Shown here piece after piece: positions 12,401 through 27,400 of a DNA stretch of 64,000 nt (positions are counted from its first letter, which is position 1; every line of letters begins with the position of its first letter). The DNA comes from Pteria penguin (Eukaryota; Mollusca; Bivalvia; Pterioida; Pteriidae), in the NCBI GenBank assembly GCA_035048485.1, contig CM068590.1, forward strand, positions 6,702,329 to 6,766,328. The letters are read 5' to 3'. Under the pieces are notes generated by a model. The model was given only the letters and a program-made list of their open reading frames with translations. It was not told the origin of the DNA and searched no databases. The translations under genes and the position numbers were made by a program.

Positions 12401-15400
12401 TTATTTATTTTGCATGTCAAATAGCATATAGTATACAAAGATGCCTTCCGAGAGGCTGATTGAATAATACATACAAAACATTTTATGAAAGGAGGGTGGA
12501 AAGATGGAGAGAATAAGAGGTGGGGGATTGAGGTAAGAGAAGGGGGATTTGAGGGTAGGAATATCAAAAATGTTGAGTTGAGAACTATTTTCAAATGCAA
12601 TCATACATATACATATACACATACACATCCATAAATACAAAACACACACATACATATACTACATGCATTGGTATACAATATACACACAACTACATACATA
12701 TACTTACACATATACATATATACATACACATATATATATACATATACACTCATTCATGCATAGCGAAATACATATTTACACATGTACAACGTACACTCTC
12801 ATGTATACATAAAGGTAGATTGTGTAATTAGCAAAATACATTGAGTAACAATGATATGAATAAAATCTACATGTGAGCTTAAAAAAAAAAAAAAAAAAAC
12901 CAAACTATCTTTCCCTTCAACTATCAAGGAATGACCAAGAGGACCATTGTGTGTTGAAGTCTTCAAGTTGGTCTATCATCATAAGTTTTTGCAATTTATA
13001 CAATAATTTAAGATCATGTAATAAACCCTGTAAAGAAACACATTTATTTTGACATCTTGCACGGTAGATATAGAATCTAATAGTTACCAAAATCAAATTT
13101 AATGCAATTTCTGAGTAGTTATTTGTACCAAATATGAGATCTTGTAGAGAAGGGTTAAATATGACATCATGATTTGTACATTCCATATGAAAATCTCGTA
13201 TAAGCTTTTGTATTTTTTCACAGTCTGCTAGTATATGAGATATGGTCTCTATGTTTGTATGGCAAAAGGTGCAATTAGGGGAATCCGTTTTACCCATTTT
13301 AAACAGTATTTTATTTGTGCCAAGGATATTATGATTTACTCTAAATTGGAACCATCTTAATTTAGTACTTTCAAAAATAATAAAGGGTAGACGATATGTT
13401 TTTGTCCAGTTGAAATCAATATTAGGTAAATTTAATGTCCATTTTCTTTGAGCGATTGGGACTGTGTGGTTTTGCTTCAAAATCTTATACATATCTCTAG
13501 CTCCCTTACCTGAAAGAAATAATATTTCAATATTTTGGGGAATAAAAGGTTCTGTAACTTTATGTTGTTGAAGTTGCAGCCCCTGTTTATTTAAAACCTT
13601 TTTTAACATTGATATGATGCCTAAGTAAGTTAAACAATTAAAATGTGTCTCATATTGTTTCTCGAATCTCTGATGTGATAAAAAAGACCCATCAACATCA
13701 ATGAAATCATTAACAAATTTAATTCCCTTTCTATATAGAGAATAAAAGCAAATACTTTTATTATCTAAAGTAAAAGTTGGGTTATGCCAGATTGGTATCT
13801 TAAGCATTTGTTCCCATGTCATGGATGATAGATTTTCTTTTTCTTGAATTTCAAGCCATGCTGACAAAACGTCTTTCCAAAAGGGGTTATCCATATTATC
13901 AATGCGGGGTGTTAAAAAAGATTTTCCAAATTCAAATAACTTACTAGTTTCGAAAAAAGAATCTGCTAATGTCAACCATTCACAATTGTCAGCTTTAATA
14001 ATACGTCTTATCCAGGTTGTTTTTAAAGCTTTTATATAACTAATGAGATCAATCATTTTTACACCACCTAATTCATAATCTTGAGTTATAATATTTCGTT
14101 TTACTTTGTCCTTTTTACTATTCCAGAAAAATTCAAATATAATAGAATTAAGTTTCTTTACAAAACCTAAATCAGGATTTGGAATTGATATGAATAGATG
14201 ATTAAATTGAGAAATTAACAAGGTTTTAATCAGGGTTAGTCTACCTAATGGAGTCAAATTCCTTTTATGCCATTGATTAATTATTGCTTTAATTTTAACA
14301 ATCCTTTTGTCAAAATTCAAGAATAGTATTCTGCTCAAATCAACATCATATTCAATGCCAAGAAGTTTAAACTGAGTTGTCCACACAAGTTTTAGGTCAG
14401 GACATAATATGTCTTTACTATATTTTTTACTGCCTATCCATACTATCTGCGTCTTTGAGATGTTCATTTTCAAACCAGAAATTTTATAAAACTTATGTAA
14501 AATTTCTATGGCTTCTCTCAGCGATTTTTCAGACCCATCAAGAATCAATGTTGTGTCATCAGCATATAAAGTAATTCTATATTCAAATTGATTTACTGTA
14601 ATCCCTTTTAGTATTTTATTATGTCGAATTTTAAGTGAGAGAATTTCAGCACACAATAAAAATATATAGCTGGAAATTGGGTCACCCTGACGGCAGCCTC
14701 TTTCTAGTGGGAAAAAGGGGGATAAAAAGCCTGATTGCATTACAGCAGAGATAGTATTTTTCTGGAAAACTGAAATCCATTTTATAAGAGAAGGTCCAAA
14801 GTTGAAAAACTGTAATGTTTTATGAATAAAACTCCATGATACTGAATCAAATGCCTTTTCGAAATCAATCATTAACAATATACCTGGAATATTATATTTT
14901 TCAGTATGAAATAGTACATCATAGATTAAACGAGTATTTTCCCCAATGTATCGACCTGGGATAAATCCAGTTTGATTTGTACTAATGATGTCACTTAGCA
15001 CTGATTTCATTCTGGCGGCTATAGACCCTGATCCAATTTTATATACAATATTAAGTAAAGAGATAGGACGCCAGTTTTTAATAAATTGTTTAGGCTTTCC
15101 GTCCTTAGGTATACATGTTATAATACCCTGACGCTGGGTTATTGATAATTCTTCTGTATTATATCCATAGTTTAAAGCACGCACCACAAAAATGCCTATT
15201 TGTTTCCAAAATATCTTAAAAAACTCAGCAGAAAAGCCATCACTTCCAGGGCTAGTATTATTTCTCATTTTCTTTAATGTATTAGTTGCCTCATCTAATG
15301 ATATGAAACCCTCTAATTTGTCCCTTTGACAATTCGATAATTTTGTAGCATTAATACCTTCCATCTCATTCGATAAATCTATATCCTCGACTATATCACA

Positions 15401-18400
15401 GTTTTTCTTATACAGATTTTGGTAAAAATCACTCACTTCTATTAAGATTTTATCTTGATCCGTTATTATATCTTTCCCAGTGTCTAATTTTGGAATAATT
15501 TTTGAACAAAAATGGCGTGATTCAAGATTACAAAAGTAAGTTGTTGGTTTTTCCCCTTCTTCAATCCATTTAATCCGTGATCTGATTAAACTTCCCTTCA
15601 ATTTATTTAATCTTATTTCTTCAAGACTTTTCTTTTTCATTTTGATTTCCTCCTCATACAATTCAAAATTTTCTTCCATTCTTAGTATTTCATCTCGCAG
15701 TGTTGTTTCATACAAGTTTAAAGTTTTCTTTTTATAACTAGCAAAAGATATAGATCGACCTCGGATTTCAAGCAAAAGAGTTTCTAGGAAGAGTTGATCA
15801 TTTATGGTAAATTGTATTTCATCATTCGGGATATTTTCAAGGTTTTCTCTATTATATATAGGAAGTGAATATGAATTTTTAACATCTTTTATACATTTTG
15901 CAATTAACTCTTTATAATCCTTATCAAGAAGTAGGCTGTTATTTAATTTCCATAGTCCTTTTCCATGTGTGAATTCAGACAGTTTTAGCTTTAATAATAT
16001 AGGAGAGTGATCGGATCTATAACTTGTCAAAATTGATGTTTCAGTTATTGAAGAAAGGAGGTTTTCCGAAACAAGGAAAAAGTCTAAACGTGATTGTTTT
16101 ATTGGATTACTTTTACGCCAAGTATACATTCTTTTATCGGGATAGTATTCCCTGTAAATATCAATAAGATTATATGTCTCTATCATTTCTAAAAGTTTCT
16201 CTCTATTTCTTGGATTATTTATATGTAGGTAATTACAATAATCTAAAGTTGGGTTCAGAACTAAATTATAGTCGCCAACAATGATTGTATTTGTGCAATC
16301 TGTAGCATCGATAAAAGAAGTAATGTTATTGAAAAAAGAAGGGTTGTCGGTATTAGGCCCGTAAATAACAACAATATTTATGTTCGTATTAGCAATATTT
16401 AAATTCATGGCAAGAAAGTTACCATTACAATCATGAGTAACCTCATTAATCTTGTATTCAAATGTATTATTCATCAAAATTGCAACACCTCTAGCATTAG
16501 ATGCATATGAACTAAAGTAACCGTCATACCCCCATTGTTTTTTAATATCAGTTTCTATATCAGCAGTAAAATGAGAATCTTGTACACAGAGTATATCACT
16601 TTTCAATTCTTTAAAGTATTTAAAAACATCTTTTCTTTTCTCAAAATTTTGTAATCCTTGACAGTTGACAGATATGATTCTCAGTTCATCCATCATAATT
16701 TAGTGACAGGTTCTAATTTGCTATATCAGTACTTAACAACTTTGTTTTGTCAAGTCGCTGTGTATATAAATCTACACAAACAACGAAATTTAAATAGCTA
16801 TCACGGACACGGGACATGCATGCGAAATGTAAACATACTTTCACTTTGATGTGTTTTTCACAACTCAAAAAAAGGATACGTATTGCAAAGAAGTGCAGTA
16901 GGAAAGAGGGAATATAGAGGGGAATGAGGGATAAGTGTAAGAGAAAAACATAAGATTTTATATACATAGTCTTAAACACCAAGTTTACCGTCTTGTTTTT
17001 TGTTTTGCCACACATCTGCGTTTGTAATGCTCATACAGGATCTATTCATTGGTTAGCTATTATACGCATCGATAACGTCTATGCTTCGGTTCCGGACGCG
17101 CACAATTCAGACATTTCTGCAATTACTCTCGAAATAACCTGTTCCATGATTCGGAAACGATCATAACCGATGTGACGGCCACCAAACCATCTAGAGACGA
17201 CAATTGACGTATTCAGAATATTGTTTTCCTTCAAATGGTTTAACATACGTCGCCCGGCTCCATGCTCACCATCATCGTGGTATCCCTCTAGTATCTCTCC
17301 GTTGTGATCTTTAAATCGGTACACTAGAATGTGGTGGTCTGCACTCGCCGTATCAATACTGGCACATACCTTAGCATACGCATCTTTTACGTTTTCAAAA
17401 GAACTGCAGTTCGCCCCATCAGCTCTGAATACACTTCCGTCCCTTTCGATTGCGCACGAATTCACCGTTGGGATCGCGTTAACTTCTTCTAATTCCGATG
17501 GTAACATTTCTAAGATTTTAGAGTTCGTGATTTTAGGAACTTTTTCAATGTAATGATTTCCGTTTGGTAGAGTTAGGGTGTTTTGTCTCACTCTGCATAC
17601 CATGTTCTTCTCTTTCCTAAATTTGTCAGAGATGTCATACAACTTTTTCCTTTCTTCAACTATACTTAGCGGCTCTTGAGATGTTATGTTGAAAGGTAGG
17701 CGATTACTGGTTTTCTTCCTATCTCTTTGTGCTCTCAGTATGGTATCCTTGAGTTTTCCGTCGGCCAATTTCCCAGTGATTGTGACTGGGTTAGCGTTGT
17801 CCCACGGGCGCGGTTTTCCGTTTCTATGGATTCTTTCGAATGTCACATCAACACCAAGCTGCTCCCTGAGTTGTTTAGGCACTTCCGTGTATAAATCCTC
17901 TTCATGTTTGTAGGGAAAATTATGGATAAGGATGTTGTCCCGCATTGATCGACGTTTTAAGTCAGTTATTTCACTGTCCATTCTCTCCATTTTCTTGTCC
18001 ATACGCGAAACTAGGGATTTTAGTAATTGTATTTCTCTCCTTAAGTTGTCATTTTCATTTCTTAACTCTACTGCCTCCGTAGCATTGTCCTCCGCTAATT
18101 GTGACACATTTTTGAGCCTGTACTCAATCCCATCTCCTTCAAATAGATCCGCTTTCAGATCCGCCACTGATTTAAACACCTCGTCGTATTTATCCAGTCG
18201 AATCGCAATGTTGCGCAATTCCTTTTGCAAACCGCTTAGTGCGTTATTAAGATCGCCTTCCACAGTTTTGACAGGTGAACTCATCTCAATAGGCTGTTTC
18301 TTATTCGTGAGCGATTTTTTTCTCGATGCCGTTGACATTTTTAGCTTTAAAATATATCACAAACACAGAAATTTTTCGAAAACAGATTAAATCATCCTGT

Positions 18401-21400
18401 TCAGTGAACTTTGATTAACATCCTGATTTAGCCACGTGTGTAAATTCCCAATATATAAGCAGATATATGGCAAAGCAGTCGGAGCTTAGTAACGTGCCGC
18501 TTCACCCATTTGGCAGATCACGTGGTTCCCAAGAAAAATAATTATGACGTCATCAATGTCCTATGACATGGTCATTTATGGACTATCATTTCCCTGAGTT
18601 TTAGATCGGTTTCCATAGAATTTGATGATGTCATCTTTACTCTACATCAGAAATAGTCCCAAATGGAAGGTAACTCTGTGTAGCGAAAAAGACAGAATCT
18701 TGTAAGTGGCATTGGAATGAGATGTACCCTGGGTAATAGGAGAGGCCATAGTGTTCTATATTTGGTCTTCAAAAAAAATTTAGGCTTCAATTCTTACTAT
18801 CATAAGGGTCATATTGTTTCTAATTAACAGTTAAGTCCTAATGATGAGGAATATTCACTGGATTATAGAAAAAAAAAATCCGTACTTAATCATGCTAAAT
18901 GTTATTTGAATTTTGATATACAGATTTCTCAGAAGACAGCTGACATCAGAAAACAGAGGACGCTACAAAGACAGGACAGTGATGATAGGTCAGATGGCAA
19001 TGTGTAAGTCCGAGTTATATATACACGTTTATAGAAATGATAAGAAGTCTTGTGAAGGGAAGTATGAATTAGATAAGTAACAAGAAACACTCAATGTATG
19101 TATGTACATCTGTTCATATATATGTGTGTGTGTATGTGTGTATTCTATGTATGAGTGAAGCTTGAACACTTTGATTTATTGTACAAAAACAAGTCTATTT
19201 CATGTTTATTGTATTGTTCATTGTTAATTGTGACATCATACCTTGTTTACATTGTGCTGGGCTGATTTAACCAGCACATATCAATTTCACCTAGAGATTT
19301 TATGATTTTTGTTTCCATTTGGTAAAGGCTAAGTGGTTGAAAATCTACATTGAGTGATTCTTGTTACTTTCACAATTGTAGTTTGTAACAAAACTAGACA
19401 TTTTAGTCACTAGGGTTTTTAGTTCCCCACCTGTAAAAGCGGAGGGGACTGTAGGTTTCTACTCTATCTGTCCATCCGTCTGTCTGAGACACTTTGGTTT
19501 TCCAGACTTTTTTTGCAACCATTGAAGGAGTAGACTTGAAATTTAGTATGTAGCTGTATATCAATGAGTTACAGATCAAATTGGTGTTTGGTTGTGATTG
19601 ATTATTGTTCGAAGAGTTACGGACCTTGGACTCAGTAAATTTTAGAGATTTCACTGTATAATTATGGAAACTGGTGTGGGACAACATGGTTGTATTTTCA
19701 TTTGATTTTGTGAGTATGACTTTACCCAAAATAAAGTCCTCACTTCCCACAATTTAGCCACAGTGACTGAACTTATAGTACGTACATTGCTTCTAATGAA
19801 AATTATGTCTGGCAAATAATTTTGAAGTGAAATCATCACAAAAGTCACATCAAATATAAGTCATTTAGAGTTATAAGTGTGAAAAATTCTGTTTCATAAA
19901 AATATTTCCACTATAACTACAAGTAAGAACGATATTTTGATGCTTATGGTCAGAAAAGGTCTAGAACCATTTAGCTTGTCCATCCATCCGTCTGTTTTTT
20001 GCATGAATATTTATCCTACAATTGTCCAGATAATAGAATGTCGATGTATCTTGTGGTAATCAGATTACAATCTGATTTTGTAGCTCTTGGTTTATAGAAC
20101 TAAAGGAAACCAGAGGTTTTCTTTTGTCATAAAATGATTTTAATGCATCTTTGATTTTGTCAATAATGATTGCAGCTCTGATCGACAAATGCCAGTAGGG
20201 TCGGTAGATAGTATTCGTAGCATATCACCTGTGCACCTTCATGGATATGTAGAACGCCATGGATACGTTGAACGCCACCTACAAGCCTCCTCCGCAGGAT
20301 CTTCTAACACTACTTTTGCCGATGTTGGTAAGCAAATGCTACAGATTATTTTGATAGTTTTGCAACCCCATGGCAGGGGTAACAGCTATACTGCCATTTG
20401 TATGAGTATAAATGTGTGTTAGTGTGTGTGAGGGAGAGGAGTGTTGTATATACAAAATACAGACTATGGCTTTCACCAGACTTGACATGTATGTTGTCCT
20501 TTGTAAGAGGAAAAACCCTATTGAATGTATAAAATGATATCTGAATTTTAGTCATTTAGCTATTTTATGTGGTACTATGGTTGTGTCCACCACATCACTC
20601 TGGATGCCACAACATAGTGGAAAAATTCAGTAACTCATACTTACAAAAATTCAAAAATCCTGGAAGTAGTAATACAGCCCCAACAACTTTTCTGTTCTTA
20701 TTATACACAACAGAAAAACTTAGATAACTCAAACCCAGAGAAACTTTAAGTGATGTCAAGGTTCCTTTTTGAAATTCTAATACTTACAAAAGTGTAGCAC
20801 CACAGTGAATAAGTCACACATCTTGTGTCTGTGACCTCCATTACAAACAATTCAATCATAGTAGGAGTGTTCAGATGTAAAGCATAGATTTTGCATAATA
20901 TAAGGACCATATTTAGTACAACCTGGCACCCCTGTTACAGTAAAACTTAGACTCATCTTAATCATTATGAGACTACACATGCTGCTATCGAATTTATTTA
21001 CATAGGTAAAGGTTTATCGACAATTAAAGACAAGGGTGGTAGATCCTACTTATGGGGTCCAACAGGGGAGCAGGAGTGGAGTCCGGACATGACCACAGGT
21101 CAGTGAATCTATTACATCTTCTGTGATGATACCATACCTGGTGTAAACTTATTACTCTCCCACTAATCCAAATCAATGAAGAGTTACTGTTGTAGTAACA
21201 CATCCAGCATGTTAAACCAAGTGTTGCAAAGTTAGCATCTTTGAAATAAGCTGCAAAACACTGAAGAGTAAATCACTAGTGCTGTATATACTACAGGTCA
21301 CTTGAGCTGATGTTGTATTGAATGAATCCGTGTGCAGTGTTAGAATGTTATGTACAGTCTTCTTAGGTCAAATAAAATTAAAATTTAGTTTCTCCAACAC

Positions 21401-24400
21401 CACTACATCTTTAAACTCAGCGCCGCAGCACATAAAATTTTTAGAATATTATAGTTTTCCTGATTACCTGTGTCATTTTTTCCCGTGTTTTCAGATTTAA
21501 TTTTTCCTTAAAATGTTCAGCTGTCATCGATGCCCGAGCATGTTAAAGGGGACAAAAAATTGATGTGTCAACAACAAAACTCCCTTAGACAGTAAGCAGG
21601 GGTTACAGTGAGGGATTTGATCTAAATCAACTTCATCTAAACATTGTTGATGGCAGATTCAATCTTAGGCATTGGTATTTTACTGATAAGTATAAAACAT
21701 ATGTTTTAATATTGATGATTAAAAAAAAAATAAGAAAAGTGAAAAACTCCCTGCCTCATTACTATTTGAAAAAAAAGTGCCTGAGAAACTAAACATGAAT
21801 TTTATTTGGCCTTAGTGGTTATAGCCTCAGTGACTCCCTTGATTACAGTCATATATGCGAGGATAAATATGGTAAAAGAGGTATTTGATTACCTCGTCAT
21901 CTGGTGTGGTGATTGATTCATGATAATGTCTGTTCAGCTGTCAGAGAAATCATAATGAAATTCGGCTCATCTTGCATAGAATATTCTGCAGAAATAATAG
22001 TCATGACTCATTTTCTCTTACGGAAGCCTTACAGTCATACAGAACTTTCTCTAAGGGAAGATCTCTCCAGGGTATTTTTTATTCTAAGACTTATAGAAAA
22101 CTCTCTCTGTGTAATCACATTGAACCCAGAGTGGGTGGGTAGGGATTGCTATATTTAAGAGAAAGCGTTGTAATCTTTAGTTATTTAAAGATAAAATTGT
22201 TTCTGTGAATTTTAGTTGAACCAGTAATCTGTTACTGTTTTGCGGTCACTTATCACATAGGCTTACATAAAAAAATGTTTTAAAACTTTCATTTCCAAGA
22301 TAATTAGGTAGAAAGTATTTACATTCATTGTAAGATTTTCGAATGAATAATTAGCATGCAGTCTTTGTTGCAATATACCACAGGGGTCAAAATTTCTTAC
22401 TTTTAATTTGAATAGAGATATAGGTCAATAAACTTCTATAGTATCAGGATCTTGATGTTTGGTAAAGTACAGCATTGAATCGAAAGGTATAATAAGCTGT
22501 TAGTAAGGAAGGTCATGAAGCAATTTTTTTCCTCATTGGGGTTAATTAACAAATGCTGAAATGATCCAGACAACTGACTTTGCATGGGTTACATCCCTTG
22601 GATATTATCTTCAGTTTCTAAGTAAAATCTTTTTCAGTCTTTTGTTTTACTATGACTATTTCCTGAAGTGAGAAAATAATTAAGAAGTTTTCAACTATGT
22701 ATGTTTCTTCTGTGAATTCAGTGAAATCATTGTATTTACAATATCATTAATGATATATGACTGAAAATTTGCTTTATCGCCTACCATAAAACCAAAGTCA
22801 TACCCCATAATACATTCGGAATATTTCAGACCTCTTCTCAAGAAAGAATTGTGCATTAACTTAATACAATGCCATGTACATGGTGGACACCATTGGAGGG
22901 CTTAAAATTTGTAAATTATATTATTTTCCCATTTTGTAATATTATTTGAATTATGTTTTGTGACGGAAAACTTGGACTCTAAGCTTTTCATATTAGCATT
23001 GTCACTGCAAATATTATAATATTATTACACTTGCTATTTTCCCATTACGAAAAACCCCACTACCTTCACATCGTCAAGAAATTCATTCCATCAATGTCAA
23101 CAACAGGCTTTAAGCTCCATGACAATTATAAAATGCAATGAAGTCTATATCCATGCTTATAATGTGTCTGAAATATTTTTGCACAGAACAAAGCTATCCC
23201 AGCCATACACTTCCCTTTAAAGTTATACCCAAATCCAAAATTATGATATATATCGCCAAATTCTTACCTATTTGAAAATATATTTCCAAGAAATTTAAGG
23301 TAAAATGATGAAGTCATCAATTTCCTATGAAAACGTCATTTGTTGACTATTATTTCCCTGAGTTTTATATCGGTTTCCATAGAATTTGATGATGTCATAG
23401 TTGTTTTACATCAGATACTGTCCCAAACTGGAAGTAACTCTGTATAGCGAAAAGACCATATATTAGATTCGAATCTGCTGTTATATGAGATGAATAGCCG
23501 AGATCTACATTGTGTTTTGGCTTCTTCTTTCTTGCGTTGGCTTGCGGCGCCGACAATCTGGGTACAATTCCCAGGTTGCGCCACTTGTTTTGGCATTACG
23601 CTTGAGTGTAATATGTACATCCACAATTTCATTTACAAATGTACATATTAAGCTCTTTGTTAAAAAAGAAAAAAAAACCTGTCGTGGTGGGGAAGGATGA
23701 AAGAGGTAATGAGATTTGTTTTAATGATTAGATTTAGTAATTATGTAAACCTAGATCGGATATGTGCCCTAATACAAGCGAGACACTCCAGGGACCAGTT
23801 GCTCAAAAACTTGAACTTCCAAAGGGAATGTAATAAATCCTGTTCATGTTGCTCTGAATCGTGAAACCTGATCAGTAATTATGTTTTCAGGATGTTCCGA
23901 CAGCATTTCCATTGGCAGTTTCCCCAAACGCTGTAACATTCAAATTCTTATGACTATAGTTTCCATTTTTAAATCTCATGATCCTTTCGAAACATGCAGT
24001 TTATAAAATTAAACTAACAAGCAGGATATGAGCCATGTGTACTGCCTTAATATTTGATTTTAGAAGCCTCTTACATATGAATGTCATTAAACAAGAGCTT
24101 GTGATGTATTCCCACTACATATAACAGCTAGTTGTCTACATGTTTACCCTATAAGAAGGTTACTTTTTTTCGTGCTATAGTTAGTTGAAATATCATAATA
24201 GCAGTCTGCACTACCAATAAGTATCAAAGTTTAAGTTTAAAAATCTCATTTTTGACAGAGAGCTAACGGACAATAAATTACATTGCTATGTCTTCAATAT
24301 TTTCCTATTTATCAGAATTTAAGGATTGCCAGAACCAATTTTAACCAGGTCTGATGTGTTGTTTCCTGGTGATGTCACAAATACATTGATGTTTGATGGT

Positions 24401-27400
24401 CCACTTATTTATGACATCATAATAAAGTGTGCCAATAGATGGGATGTTTGACTTTTGGCAAACGGTCAGTTACAGACTCTAGTGATCATAAAGCAACCGA
24501 TGCACAGTGCTTTACCTTTCTTGATTATACACGATTAATATGGTTAGGGCAGATAGTCTTTCTGTTTTCTAATCTTAGTACTAGGTAGATGTTTGGAATG
24601 ATTACTAAGCAACCACATTTTATTTCTTTCCTAGATAAACAATCAAAAACTTGTACTAGGTGTGTTCATTTCGGTGTTTGTTATGGATTATAGATAAGAG
24701 CTAACAGATTTTGTTATGGATTATAGATAAGAGCTTACAGATTTTGTGTGTATACCTGAGATCATATGAATCGGTGGTTCTGCCAGGGTTCAGTCAGTCC
24801 ATTGTCCATAAATGGTGAATATTTCAACTACTTCTGTTTCGCCATGTTTCAAATCCAAAATGTCTGTTCTCTCTTTTTCACATGGTGCTGGCTTTTATTT
24901 CAATCATTTATATGTATCTTAATCCTTTAGTTATATCCATCTCGAAGACTTTTTGAAGTCCCTGAGATGTAAATGCATTGTTAACTTACTGATGCATTCT
25001 TTCTGTCAGATTAATAACTAGTGAAGGTATTAAACAATGTTATAGAGAACAAAACTCTTCTTCCTCTTTGTTTCGAACAGTTAGTGACTCTACGACAGAT
25101 ATCAGTAAATACAGATATTCAGTGTTGGTCCATAAAATATTTAATTATTCAATGATGTTAGAGAATTATATTTTCATGATATATCTGCCTAGTTGATACA
25201 ACTCTGTTGTATTTTGATAGATATTTACAAAAAAGAAATAAATCTTATTATAAGATGTGTAATGATCAATTCTTAATTTTTTTAAACAGACATGTTGAGA
25301 TCAATGGGGTCATGTTTGAGGTCAGTGGGATCATGTTTCAGCTCAATGGGATCATGTTTCAGGTCATTGGGGTCATGTTTTAGGTCATTGGGGTCATGTT
25401 TTAGGTCAATGGGTTCATGTTTCAGGTTAGTGGGGTCATGTTCCATGTCCCAAGTACTGATCAGTATTTGATATTGTCAATAATGTCTATTATTTTTAGT
25501 GACACCAGCATTAACAATATAAAAATCTTTTTCCTTAATTCATTTATAATTTTCTAAACTCTTTCTCATATTTTATGATTAATACCACATCTTGTGAGTT
25601 CAGACTCGTACCGTTTAACATTATATGAAGAAATATCCAATAGATTAAAAGAAGGATATTGTATCTAATCAAGTTGAAATGCATGTATTTGTTCTTTGAT
25701 GTATATTTTACAGTGGCTCTCGTTTAGCATGAAGAAGAATTGTGGATATGCATTAAATTTCAGGCACTGATTGGCGGCCATTAGATACCGGAGCCACGAG
25801 TAAGGCAGAATCCTGCCTTATCAAGCCCATCCTTTCTGCAGACATCCATTCCCAAAATTTTTGTGCTGGCATAAGTATGAAAATGCAAAGTGCAGGAAAC
25901 TTGTTTTTGTTTAATTTCCTCGCCATTATCTTTGTAGTGTAACTTAACTTTGAAGCTTGTGAGTGATATTTAGAAAAAAAGAAATTAACAGAACAGCTTT
26001 TTGCCCCTTGTTCAGTATCCAGTACTGCCCAGCTGGCATGATGTAATATCTAGATTATACACCTTCTCTTTTGACTTTCCAATTTTTCAACAACTGATTG
26101 AAACTAACACTCTTCATTTATTTGGATGAATATATTGACACTGCCTTTAAGGGAGGTTAAATTTGCATGGTACAATATATACATATATATATCCTAGACA
26201 TAAATATACTAAAAGACAAGTTATATATGTATTAATTTTACCTGGAACAAGTACGTGTATAACAAAATTGGCAAGCTCTCCATTCATACAAGCTTAGTTC
26301 TGATTGAAATTAGTTATTTACCAAGCAATAAAGGTGCAAATTAAACACTGATCTGAAGGTTTGCTCAGTAAAGCTCTTTTGTAAAAAGAAATTTGTGTTA
26401 GATTTAAATGAATTTTCATCAAAATTTTAATTTTCATCCAATATTTACAAAACAAAAGCTTATTAACAATTTAATTTCACAAACCTTGACACAGATAATA
26501 TGGAGGGAAATAAGTTTCAATTGTGTTCAAGTAGAAGAATGAAGTCCCTTTATGGTGGATACAAAGGAACAAGCTTTTAAGCATAGATCAAATGTCACCT
26601 TGTGTTTCTTCTTGATATGACCCATACTTTTGATTTGAATAACCAAGGGGAAGGACCTGTGTCATTAAATCTGTTGCAACATATTGCCGTAACTTAGAAG
26701 CCAAATTTTTATGCTTACAAAGGGGAAATACTTAAAACAATGCTTCAAGAATATACTTTTATAGCATGCAATAACTAAATTCGAGATCAGAACTACAGTT
26801 TGGTACATATAAAATAAGATACCTGGGAAGCATATAATCACAATATCAGTTAAAAAAAACAGCTAAGATCAGTCAGGTCAATGTGCATATTTGAGAATTA
26901 TTTTTTCTGTTAGTTATTCTGAATGTAGTCATAGTTATTTCGTTAATTTCCTTTCTATCAGTGGATGGTTAAAAAGTCAGTAGGACAAGCCCAATGGTAC
27001 TGCTATTGGGTCATTTTGTAAAACAGAGTTATCTACCCTTTGAGAAGGTATCTGACGTAGTACGACTGTGACGTCAACCAACTCTATGGCAACCAATGTA
27101 AATCTATAGGAATGACGATACAAACATGAGGCTTCCATAGAAATTCTTTAACCTCACAGTATCATGACGTCGGATACCTTCCCAAATGGTAAATAACTCT
27201 GTATTACGAAAAATCCCGTATAGGATATACATGTATGTAATGATTAGTACTAACATGCATGTGTCCAGATGTGCATGTATAGATTCATGTGATAAATATA
27301 ATAAATCTATTTATAGCACAAAGAATATGATAGATATGATAACTATACAAGATATTTAAAATATATTAACAAAGAGCATAATTTTAGCATAAAAATTCAA

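Larger units (their letters stand above)
12364..18530 (-). mobile_element. Full-length L1/Tx1-like LINE, antisense in intron 11
   Basis: Non-LTR retrotransposon of about 6.17 kb on the minus strand: 5' UTR 18339-18530, ORF1 18338-17079, a 382-nt spacer, ORF2 16696-12917, a 3' UTR with (CATA/CACA)-like microsatellite, and a poly(A) tail (T run, 12364-12398 on the + strand). Flanked by a perfect 13-bp target-site duplication. Both ORFs are open, so the copy is young and possibly still competent for transposition. It sits inside MITE copy 2. The TPRT-style tail and duplication are visible; activity is inferred. Confidence 0.95.

Noticed and set aside
16713..17015. 100-codon hydrophobic frame between LINE ORF1 and ORF2
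   Set aside because: No recognisable domain; AT-rich spacer can give such a frame by chance. Conservation in other copies would be needed.
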